This document shows positions 42,504 to 50,162 of a stretch of DNA of 58,905 nt, in pieces. The stretch is from an uncultured Prevotellaceae bacterium. GTDB lineage: Bacteria > Bacteroidota > Bacteroidia > Bacteroidales > Bacteroidaceae. The DNA lies in contig OMZS01000022.1 of NCBI GenBank assembly GCA_900315565.1, positions 1 through 58,905 of the forward strand. The letters are read 5' to 3'. The position numbers and the translations under genes were made by a program. Under the pieces are notes generated by a model. That model was given only the letters and a program-made list of their open reading frames with translations, was not told where the DNA came from and ran no database searches. How positions within the stretch are numbered: the first letter of the stretch is position 1; each line of letters begins with the position of its first letter.

Positions 42504-44321
42504 ATGATGAAGAATTATATCAAAATAGCAATGCTTTCAATGTCGCTCGTAGGCTTAGCTTCTTGCGACATGGAGTCACCCAGCATTTCGGCTCTTGACG
42601 GCTCTACCGTCTATTCCACCTATTCGCTGGCAGAATCTGAGGTGATGTCTGTTCATGTGTCGTTTGGCGAAACCAACTCCTATCGCGGACGTTTCCTTCC
42701 CTACTACGGTGTGAATACTGATGTCGAGGTGATGAACTCGCCCGACATTACCAAAGCTGGCGACGACAACAAGTACGACCTCTCGAACTACAACACATCG
42801 CCCACCAACGGACAGATGAACACCGACAACAATGCCTACGCAAAGTTCTACGAGGGTATTGAGCGCGCCAACCTCGCCATCGAGGGACTACGCCAGTATG
42901 GCAACATCGAAGAGAACCCCGACATGGCTCAGCTGCTGGGCGAGGCCCTCACGCTGCGTGCCGTCATCTACATCGACCTGATTAAGGCCTGGGGCGACGT
43001 GCCTGCACGTTTCGTTCCCAACGGTCCCGACAACGTCTATCTGCCCCGCACCAACCGCGACGTCATCTACAAGCAGCTGCTCGACGACCTGAAAGAGGCT
43101 GAGGGCTATTGCTACTGGCCCAACCAGAACAGAATTACGCAGAGCACCGAGCGCGTGAGCAAGTCGTTCGTCAAGTCTCTCCGTGCCCGCATCGCCCTCT
43201 ATGCTGGCGGCTATGGACTCCGCGGCGACGGCTACCGTCTGTCTAAAGACCCCGAGCTGGCTCCCGAGAAGATGTACCAGATTGCCAAGGAAGAGTGCGA
43301 GGCCGTCATCAACAGTGGCTACAACAAGCTTGGCGGCTTCAAGGAGAACTTCGAGAAACTCTGTAAGGACAATGTGAGCGCCGGCGGCGAAAGCATCTGG
43401 GAGATTCCCTTCTCGGCAGGCCGTGGACGCGTGCTCTACACATGGGGTGTGAAGCACAACGTCAAGGACCAGTACACCCAGCAGGCTCAGGGCGGCGTGA
43501 ACGGCCCCATTGCCTTCCTGTACTACGACTATGACAGCGAGGACGTGCGCCGCGACATCACCTGCGTTCCCTACGAGTGGAGCAAGGACCTGATCAACGG
43601 CAACGCCTTCGTCACCTTCCGTGCCATCAACAAATGGTGCTTTGGAAAACTGCGCTACGAGTGGATGGACCGCATCGTCACCTCTACCAACGACGACGGT
43701 GTGAACTTCCAGTACATGCGTCTGGCCGACGTCTATCTGATGGCTGCCGAAGCTGAGAACGAGCTGGGCAACACCGCTGCCGCTTGGGGCTACATGCAGC
43801 CCGTACTGGCCCGCGTACTGCCCGCCGGCAAGGTGAGCGCCCTGCAGAGCAAGTACACCGCCAACAAGCAGGCTTTCCGCGAGGGTATCTACGAGCAGCG
43901 CGCCCTGGAGTTTGCCGGCGAGGCGCTGCGTAAGCCCGACCTCGTACGCTGGGGCATCATCGACCAGAAAATGGCCGAGGCCAAGCAGAAGCTCACCGCC
44001 CTGCAGCAGCGCACCGGAGCCTATGCCGGACTCCCCGACAAGGCCTACATCAACAATGCCGTTGACAAGGACAAGATTCAGGTTTACGGCCTGAACAAGG
44101 GCGAGGATGACAAGGAATTCATTGCCAGCATCAAGGATACCTGGGAGTCGAAAAACTGGTTCGTCAGCAAGGACGAATACGTGCTCACCGATGCCTATAT
44201 CGAAGGACTCTACACCGTTCAGCCCAGCACTCACAGCCTGTGGCCCATCTGGAAAACATTCATCGACAAGAGCAATGGATACCTCAGCAACGACGGTGTT
44301 TATGGCCAGCTGTCTGACTAA
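42504..44321 (+). CDS. SusD/RagB family nutrient-binding lipoprotein
   Basis: 605 residues. The lipoprotein signal ends LVGLASC (Cys22). A SusD-like TPR-rich fold follows: AKFYEGIERANLAIEG, LLGEALTLRAVIYIDLIKAWGDVP (about 150-173), YMRLADVYLMAAEAENELG and REGIYEQRALEFAGEALRKPDLVRWG are the usual landmarks. It forms the lid of the adjacent SusC and captures oligosaccharides at the cell surface. ATG 42504 and 42507 both fit as start. Heptamer repeats (TTCAAAG, 44331-44351) separate it from the next gene. Confidence 0.94.
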   Translation: MMKNYIKIAMLSMSLVGLASCDMESPSISALDGSTVYSTYSLAESEVMSVHVSFGETNSYRGRFLPYYGVNTDVEVMNSPDITKAGDDNKYDLSNYNTSPTNGQMNTDNNAYAKFYEGIERANLAIEGLRQYGNIEENPDMAQLLGEALTLRAVIYIDLIKAWGDVPARFVPNGPDNVYLPRTNRDVIYKQLLDDLKEAEGYCYWPNQNRITQSTERVSKSFVKSLRARIALYAGGYGLRGDGYRLSKDPELAPEKMYQIAKEECEAVINSGYNKLGGFKENFEKLCKDNVSAGGESIWEIPFSAGRGRVLYTWGVKHNVKDQYTQQAQGGVNGPIAFLYYDYDSEDVRRDITCVPYEWSKDLINGNAFVTFRAINKWCFGKLRYEWMDRIVTSTNDDGVNFQYMRLADVYLMAAEAENELGNTAAAWGYMQPVLARVLPAGKVSALQSKYTANKQAFREGIYEQRALEFAGEALRKPDLVRWGIIDQKMAEAKQKLTALQQRTGAYAGLPDKAYINNAVDKDKIQVYGLNKGEDDKEFIASIKDTWESKNWFVSKDEYVLTDAYIEGLYTVQPSTHSLWPIWKTFIDKSNGYLSNDGVYGQLSD

Positions 44322-44330
44322 AGTACATAG

Positions 44331-44351
44331 TTCAAAGTTCAAAGTTCAAAG
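44331..44351. repeat. TTCAAAG heptamer repeat before the SusE-position gene
   Basis: Three perfect TTCAAAG units occupy 4-24 bp before the ATG at 44355, in the place of a ribosome-binding region. Confidence 0.8.
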
Positions 44352-44354
44352 ATT

Positions 44355-45968
44355 ATGAAAAAATTCAATAAATCATACATCATGTTAGGGCTGGCCTGCG
44401 CCGCCCTGACATCCTGCAGCGACATTGCCGACGAGATTACAGAGCTTGTGTTCGCACGCAACTTGTCACCCGTAGGTATTGAGGCGAAGAATATAGGCGA
44501 GGAAAAAGCCACACTCAACTGGGCTCCCAACGAAAAGGCCACAGCCTATGTCGTTGAAGTCTTTGCCGACGACAGCCTCTCCTTTGCAGGCACACCTCAG
44601 AAGACATTGACTGTCACCCAGCCTACTGCCAATCTCACCGGACTGGTTTATGACACCAAGTATTCGGCCCGCGTTAAGGCCGTCACCGACGGCGATGCAT
44701 CGCGCGACTCTAAGTGGAGCGGCACCTACTTCCGCACCAGCGCTCAGCAGCTCATGAAGTCGTTTAAGGAAGAGAACATTGCTGACCGCAGCGTTACCGT
44801 TACATGGGACACAGAGGCCGTGGGCAACGACCTGACCACTCTGCGCGCCTTCGACAACAACGACAAGCTCGTGGCCACCAAGCAGCTCACCGCCGAAGAG
44901 GTGGCTGCCGGAAAGGCTGCCATCACCGGTCTGAACCCCGAAACACAATACACCATCCGCATGTATAACGGCGAGAAAGAGCGCGGCAACCGCCCCGTTA
45001 CTACCATTGCCGACCTCAACGGAGCCACGGTTGTGCATCCGGGCGACGACATCAAGAGCATCATCGAGGAAGCTACTGCCGGTACCGTCATCGCTTGCTA
45101 TGGCGGTGAGTACGACCTCAATCCGCTCGACGACGGAGGCAACGGTTCGGTAACCGTCAACGCCACCATCACCATCAAGGGCATCTATCCCACCAACAAG
45201 CCCGTGCTTAAAGGACGCTTCGAGATGCACACCGGCGCAGGCCTCAGCCTCAGCCAGCTCGTCATCGACGGCTCCACCAATGCCACCGGTGACCAGACCT
45301 TCAACTACAAGGACAAGGACATCGACTATGAAGCCCTCGACCTGCAGGACGTTGAAATCAAGAACTTCGTCAAAGGCATCTGCTATGGCAACGTTGACAA
45401 CTCTACCATCGAGGCCATCACCTTCAACAACTGTCTGATTCACGACATCACCTGCGAAGGCGGCGACTTCTTCGACATCCGCAAGAACTATGTCAAGAAG
45501 GTGACCTTCTCTAACAGCACCATCTACAACGTGGCACAGGAGCGCGACTTCATCCGCTACGACGACTCTTCGGCCAACTATGCCGATGGAGCACCCGTCA
45601 TCACCGTTGACCATTGCACCATCAACAACGTGCTCAACGTTGCAAAGGGCAAGCGCCTGCTCTACGTTCGTTTCGTGGGCAACACCATCAACTGGACCAA
45701 CAACCTGCTCACCAACACTCAGGCCATCTTCTCTAACCAGAGCAAGACCACCTATCCAGAGTTCGGCAACAACAACTACTACTTCGGTTGCAACACCGAC
45801 CTGTTCTCTGCTGACGACGAGGCCAGCTCGCCCAAGGTTTACTACCGTGGCGACACCAGCTCAAAGAACGGCGAAGACCCCAAGTACAAGGATGCTGCCA
45901 ACGGCGACTTCACCATTGGCAACGACGCCGTAAGCAAAAACAAGGTTGGCGACCCGCGCTGGTATTAA
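44355..45968 (+). CDS. SusE-position surface lipoprotein (Fn3 domains plus beta-helix, DUF4957/DUF5123-like)
   Basis: 537 residues. The lipoprotein signal ends ALTSC (Cys about 19). Two fibronectin type III-like domains follow (about 30-125 and 130-215; KATLNWAPNEKATAYVVEV, SVTVTWDT). Then comes a right-handed beta-helix (about 225-500) resembling the DUF4957/DUF5123 domains often encoded in pectin loci. It lacks the calcium/Lys set of the PL1 or PL9 neighbours, so a binding role is more likely than catalysis. It is third in the susC operon, the place where SusE-like glycan-binding lipoproteins are usually encoded. It ends GDPRWY, as such proteins often do. Confidence 0.82.
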   Translation: MKKFNKSYIMLGLACAALTSCSDIADEITELVFARNLSPVGIEAKNIGEEKATLNWAPNEKATAYVVEVFADDSLSFAGTPQKTLTVTQPTANLTGLVYDTKYSARVKAVTDGDASRDSKWSGTYFRTSAQQLMKSFKEENIADRSVTVTWDTEAVGNDLTTLRAFDNNDKLVATKQLTAEEVAAGKAAITGLNPETQYTIRMYNGEKERGNRPVTTIADLNGATVVHPGDDIKSIIEEATAGTVIACYGGEYDLNPLDDGGNGSVTVNATITIKGIYPTNKPVLKGRFEMHTGAGLSLSQLVIDGSTNATGDQTFNYKDKDIDYEALDLQDVEIKNFVKGICYGNVDNSTIEAITFNNCLIHDITCEGGDFFDIRKNYVKKVTFSNSTIYNVAQERDFIRYDDSSANYADGAPVITVDHCTINNVLNVAKGKRLLYVRFVGNTINWTNNLLTNTQAIFSNQSKTTYPEFGNNNYYFGCNTDLFSADDEASSPKVYYRGDTSSKNGEDPKYKDAANGDFTIGNDAVSKNKVGDPRWY

Positions 45969-46030
45969 TCAACCGTAGGAACAAGGGGGGCACAGCCTCC
46001 GACTTCTACACAGAATTCAACACAATCATG

Positions 46031-46059
46031 AAGGGCAGGCCCACGCGGGTCTGCCCTTT
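46031..46059. terminator. Bidirectional terminator between convergent operons
   Basis: AAGGGCAG pairs with CTGCCCTT, with an inner CCC/GGG pair, followed by TTTA. It lies between the susC operon and the minus-strand TonB receptor. Confidence 0.75.
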
Positions 46060-46077
46060 ATAATGGTGCAATCTCTT

Positions 46078-48627
46078 TCAGAATCTGCTCTTTTCGTCTT
46101 CGCCGGCACCTGTTCCGCGGTACTTCGAGCGCTTCTGGTTGAAGTTGTAGGTCAGGGTGGCCATGATGCTGCGCGAGTAGTTCCAGCCCTCTTTCACGTT
46201 CTCTACACCGTTGCCATAGCCAGCCCACCGCTCACGATTGCTGTAGAACAAGTCGTTCACGTCGATGTTCAGCGTCCAGCGCTCTTTGGCGAAAGCCATG
46301 TAGAACTTCAGGTTGGCGTAGGCGGCGGACCTATATTCCGCGGTTGCCTGGCTAAAGCGTGTATAACCTGTCAGGTTGAGGCTGACGAAGGCAGTGGGGC
46401 CGAGCATGAAGCGGTTTTGCATCCGTGCCAAGAGTCTCGGTTTCTGCAGGTCGTGGCTGATGCCGTAGGCCGAGGCGTCAAAGAGCTGTTTAAATGCCGT
46501 CACCGTGTACTGGGGTTGATAGAATCCTAACTTGGGGGCGGCCACCACCGAGGCAGACATCAGTTCCATCTTACTTACGTTCTCCCACTTACTGTACATG
46601 ATAGGCTGTCCGTTGTATAGACTCGATAGTTGTATCATACGATTATCCTCGTAGGTGTACTCTGCCCGGAAGTTGAGCCAGGAATAGACGACGTTGAGCG
46701 CGACGTTATGGTTGAACTGCGGCTGCAAGCCTATGTTGCCGCCCTCGTAGAGGTATCTGCTGTCGTACTGCAGATGGCGGGTGAGTGCACCGTAGGACGG
46801 TCGGTTGACGCGTTGGTTGTAGCTGAGTTCTGCGCCCCACTTGCCTTTCTGCCAGGCCAGACTGACGTTGGGGAACAGCTGGTCGTAGGTGCGACTGCTT
46901 TCATCAACACGCTGGCCAAACGAGTAGTAGTTGTTCGCCACATGCTCATAGCGCAGTCCTGCGTTGAGACGGAGCGTCTTGCTGAGGGGTCTATTGTAGT
47001 CGGCAAAGAGTGCCAGGTGGCTCTCACGCACTTCGTTGTCCGTTGAGGGTATCTGCTCGAAATTGCTATAATAGAGGCTGTGTATCTTTGTTTGCGAAAC
47101 ATCCGAGCCTAACTCCAGGTGTCCGCCAACAAGGGGATAGCCCACGACGAGCTTACCTGCTAACAGGCGTTTGCGGTTAGTGCTCTCTGTCTCCACGTTT
47201 CGAACTTCCACACCGGCGCTCGTCTCTGTCACATCTTGCACCACTCCGTCTTTATCCCAGAAGCAGGTGCCGTCGAAGTTGACGGTCAGTTTTCCAAATG
47301 TACCCGCATAGTAGGCGTCCAGCGAATGGGTGGGGCCTCTATTGGGAGAATACGCTTGGCTGGCATTTATTACAGGTTCCTGCACACCATTCTTTGTGAA
47401 GGACTCTGTGTCGTCCCAGTCCCATGAGGCGTTGAACAACCTGTCTTCCTGATAGGAAAGGCCGAGGGAGTGGTTGTCGCTGAAGTCGTAGCTGAAGCCT
47501 GCCTTGCAGCTTGCCATTTGATTTCTGCCGTACATGTTTGACACCTGCTTTGCCTCAATCTTATCCTGCCCTGCCACGATGTTATAAGTCAGGTGGTTTT
47601 CCTGCTTATCACAGTACTTGCCGTAAGTCAGGAAGGCAAACGTCTCCAGTCCTCCCTGCCGGTAGGTCAGCTGTGCCTGCTGTTCTCCCATCCACTCCGA
47701 ATTGTATAAAACCATCGTAGAAGAACGGAAGCTAAGTCCTTCGTTCAACCGGCGAATGGTCTTGATGCGGATAACGGCCTCTACCGTGGCATCATATCGT
47801 GCGCCGGGATTGGTGATGACCTCGATGCTCTTTATGTCGGTCGACTTCAATTGGTTCAGTTCGCTCATGTCGCGCACTTTCTTGCTGTTGATATAAACCT
47901 CAGGCTCACCCTTGCCAAACACATCTATCTTTTCGCCATTCACACTTACCAGCGGCAGTTCACCGATGGTGTTGAGTGCCGACCCCATATTAGCCAAAAT
48001 TGTACTCTCCACATTGACACCCATGCCATCAGGAGTAAATTTGAACTGCGGCCTTGTACCTTTAACGACGACATTATTAATGGTATAGGCTTCGGGCTGC
48101 AGGCGTATGGTGCCCATGCTCTCGCTGGTGCAGAGCCGATAGACGGTTTTGTAGCCGATATAGGTGATGCGGGCAAGGACCTTTTCTTGTTCGTAAGGCA
48201 CTACGAACTGGCCGCCCTCGTTGCTGACTCCACCCGAGAGAATAGTGGAGTCAGCAGGATTGAGTACCGCCACGTTGGCAAAAGCCACGGGCTGGCCATG
48301 CTCATCGATGAGGGTGCCCGTAAGATGACGCTCGGTTTTATAGACACACTCCACGAAGAACTTGTCGCCCTCCTTCGTGATGCGGACAGGATAGAGACCT
48401 ATCACGGTTTTCAGTGCCTCATCGATGCGCTGATTCTGGAATGAGCACGTCACGACGAAATCCTCCAAGTCGTTATATACAAAAGATATATCGTAGCGGT
48501 CAGTGGCTGCATTGAGGTCTTCAAGCACGCTGCTTAGCGGCTGGCTCTTGTAGTCGCGGCTAATCTTCTGAGCCCTCGCCATCCCGACCACCAACGCACA
48601 AATGAATAGGAGATATACTTTTTTCAT
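46078..48627 (-). CDS. TonB-dependent receptor with N-terminal STN signalling domain
   Basis: 849 residues. After a signal peptide (MKKVYLLFICALVVGMARA) comes an STN domain (about 22-95: SQPLSSVLEDLNAATDRYDISFVYND). A carboxypeptidase-like domain (LTGTLIDEHGQPVAFANVAVL, about 101-180) follows, then a plug (VYINSKKVRDMSELNQLKSTDIKSIEVI) and a beta-barrel of the OMP_b-brl_3 kind. STN domains in TonB receptors contact anti-sigma factors in the periplasm. The two genes upstream on this strand are an anti-sigma and an ECF sigma, so the three probably form one trans-envelope signalling circuit. The ligand is unknown. Confidence 0.88.
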   Translation of the reverse strand: MKKVYLLFICALVVGMARAQKISRDYKSQPLSSVLEDLNAATDRYDISFVYNDLEDFVVTCSFQNQRIDEALKTVIGLYPVRITKEGDKFFVECVYKTERHLTGTLIDEHGQPVAFANVAVLNPADSTILSGGVSNEGGQFVVPYEQEKVLARITYIGYKTVYRLCTSESMGTIRLQPEAYTINNVVVKGTRPQFKFTPDGMGVNVESTILANMGSALNTIGELPLVSVNGEKIDVFGKGEPEVYINSKKVRDMSELNQLKSTDIKSIEVITNPGARYDATVEAVIRIKTIRRLNEGLSFRSSTMVLYNSEWMGEQQAQLTYRQGGLETFAFLTYGKYCDKQENHLTYNIVAGQDKIEAKQVSNMYGRNQMASCKAGFSYDFSDNHSLGLSYQEDRLFNASWDWDDTESFTKNGVQEPVINASQAYSPNRGPTHSLDAYYAGTFGKLTVNFDGTCFWDKDGVVQDVTETSAGVEVRNVETESTNRKRLLAGKLVVGYPLVGGHLELGSDVSQTKIHSLYYSNFEQIPSTDNEVRESHLALFADYNRPLSKTLRLNAGLRYEHVANNYYSFGQRVDESSRTYDQLFPNVSLAWQKGKWGAELSYNQRVNRPSYGALTRHLQYDSRYLYEGGNIGLQPQFNHNVALNVVYSWLNFRAEYTYEDNRMIQLSSLYNGQPIMYSKWENVSKMELMSASVVAAPKLGFYQPQYTVTAFKQLFDASAYGISHDLQKPRLLARMQNRFMLGPTAFVSLNLTGYTRFSQATAEYRSAAYANLKFYMAFAKERWTLNIDVNDLFYSNRERWAGYGNGVENVKEGWNYSRSIMATLTYNFNQKRSKYRGTGAGEDEKSRF

Positions 48628-48673
48628 AAGTTTACGGTTTACAGTTTACGTTAAGGTTAGCGTTACGGTTTAG

Positions 48674-49249
48674 TCAGGGCTTGACAACCAGTTTATCATC
48701 CTCAACAGCAAGGTTAACATGCTCGAAATGGTTCAGGTCGCCTACAACGCTCTCAAGGTTGTCGCTCTGCTTCCACTTGTAGTATAGACGAACCTCGCGG
48801 GCCTTTGTGCTCTGGATGTCTGCCACCTTATTGTAATACGTAGCCAACTCACCCACCAACTCGTCCAAAGGAATGTTCTCGAAAACGTGAACGGAGTCGG
48901 CAGGCTCCCCCAGTCCCGTTATAGGAGATGTTGGGTGTTGGGTGTTGGGTGTTGGGTGCTGGGTCTGGATTGTAACCTCCCCATTTCCTCCATCTGAGCG
49001 GTTTGGGTAGGCTTTCCAGGCGGCGTAGGCAATACCGCTTAGCAACAGCACGCCAACGACCGATGCAGCCATCTTATAGAGAGCAGAAAACCGATGCACA
49101 CGAAGCTTGGGGGCATCGAAGTGTGCGGCCTCGAATTTCTGCCATTCCTCGTCGATTATCTCCGAGGTGTCTATATCCTCGTTGCGGTGAGTATCTTCCT
49201 CTGCATACATCTGCCTAAGAAGCTGTTCCAATTTGTCATTCGATTCCAT
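48674..49249 (-). CDS. Reduced anti-sigma factor: one TM helix plus DUF4974
   Basis: 191 residues. A cytoplasmic N-terminus of about 57 residues (IIDEEWQKFEAA) is followed by one membrane helix (about 58-77, AASVVGVLLLSGIAYAAW), a periplasmic linker, and a DUF4974/STN-like domain (about 119-191, VHVFENIPLDELVGELATYY). The FecR domain normally found between membrane helix and DUF4974 is absent. In its place the linker reads QTQHPTPNTQHPTS, encoded by four TTGGGTG/CACCCAA heptamers. The gene overlaps the sigma gene by 14 bp (49236-49249), as expected for a translationally coupled sigma/anti-sigma pair. Confidence 0.82.
   Translation of the reverse strand: MESNDKLEQLLRQMYAEEDTHRNEDIDTSEIIDEEWQKFEAAHFDAPKLRVHRFSALYKMAASVVGVLLLSGIAYAAWKAYPNRSDGGNGEVTIQTQHPTPNTQHPTSPITGLGEPADSVHVFENIPLDELVGELATYYNKVADIQSTKAREVRLYYKWKQSDNLESVVGDLNHFEHVNLAVEDDKLVVKP
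48931..48965. repeat. TTGGGTG heptamer array inside the anti-sigma gene
   Basis: Four perfect TTGGGTG units (48931-48958) plus one degenerate unit lie in the linker-coding part of the minus-strand anti-sigma gene. Three units equal seven codons, so the frame is kept as NTQHPTP repeats. Confidence 0.9.
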
Positions 49250-49751
49250 AGCCTAACGATTTAAAATGATTCTTAATTTGTTTGAGCGAATGCGAAAGAT
49301 GGTTGTGTACGGTAACCTCGCTCATACCGATGGTTTCAGCTATCTCGCGGTACTTCAGTCCCTGTTGATAGCGCAAGCGCAATATCTGTTGGGAGATTGG
49401 GAGTAATTGGGTGTTGACGAAACGGCGAATGGCTTCCAGCTGCTCGGTCATCGTCACACTACCGTCATCTCTGGCAGCAGCCTGTATCTCCAACCTCACG
49501 GCCTGCTGTACCTGCTGCGTCTTCTGTTCGTGCACCAACAGATTGATACAGCGGTTGCGGACACTCGTCAACAGCAAGCCCTGCAGAGTTTCTGTCCTCA
49601 GCTCGGCTTCGTCCTTGTCCAACAGTTCAGCGAACACGTCGCTAACCACGTCTTTGCTCTTCGCGTCGTCGTTAAGGATTCTCCGAGCTAGCCGGAACAT
49701 CCCGTCGTAATGACGCCTAAACAAGATTTCGAACATTTGTTTGTCAACCAT
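49236..49751 (-). CDS. ECF sigma factor paired with the DUF4974 anti-sigma
   Basis: 171 residues. Region 2 is MFEILFRRHYDGMFRLARRILNDDAKSKDVVSDVFAELL and region 4 is ISQQILRLRYQQGLKYREIAETIGMSEVTVHNHLSHSLKQIK, typical of Bacteroidetes RpoE-like sigmas ('sigma-70 family, Bacteroides expansion'). It is first in a three-gene unit: sigma, anti-sigma, TonB receptor. It probably drives genes for uptake and breakdown of the receptor's ligand. The divergent GH3 gene and the pectin locus are candidates, which is inference. The promoter box is at 49803-49810. Confidence 0.88.
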   Translation of the reverse strand: MVDKQMFEILFRRHYDGMFRLARRILNDDAKSKDVVSDVFAELLDKDEAELRTETLQGLLLTSVRNRCINLLVHEQKTQQVQQAVRLEIQAAARDDGSVTMTEQLEAIRRFVNTQLLPISQQILRLRYQQGLKYREIAETIGMSEVTVHNHLSHSLKQIKNHFKSLGYGIE

Positions 49752-49802
49752 CTTTCGCTTGTCTTTTACTCTTTATACAATCGAACCTCTCGTTTTCCTA
49801 AG

Positions 49803-49810
49803 CAAAAATA
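49803..49810 (-). promoter_or_regulatory. -7 promoter box of the sigma / anti-sigma / receptor unit
   Basis: The minus strand reads TATTTTTG (TAnnTTTG), about 50 nt before the sigma ATG. Confidence 0.55.
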
Positions 49811-49922
49811 CAAAAATCTCTGCATTTTCTCATCGAAAGCAGAGATTTTTATCGTTAACGGAGGCCACAGACGCAAGAGACGTCACGCGCTGTTACTGGC
49901 ATATTGAGAAAAGTGTTTTTAG

Positions 49923-50071
49923 CGCACGGCGTTATTCTTAAATTCTCTAGAGAATTTGGAAACATCTCCCGACGATATTTTTTTATTATCGCGAGTTACG
50001 AGAATAACTCACGGCGATAATCTCAGATTCTCTAGTAAATTTAATCGTAATGCCGTGAAATAAAATCACCA
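49923..50071. repeat. CTCTAGAG-core palindromic repeat, copy D (double)
   Basis: It has a core AAATTCTCTAGAGAATTT, then CATCTCCCGACGATATT, ATAACTCACGGCGATAAT, a second half-core TTCTCTAGTAAATTT and GCCGTGAAATAA. It is the longest copy and fills much of the 411-bp gap 49752-50162, which holds no gene. Confidence 0.7.
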
Positions 50072-50162
50072 TTCTAAACGTTAGAATAATAAAACCCGAC
50101 AACAAACACCTAAAAAACAACCACTAACACATAGCACCCAACACTAAAAACACATAGCACAC

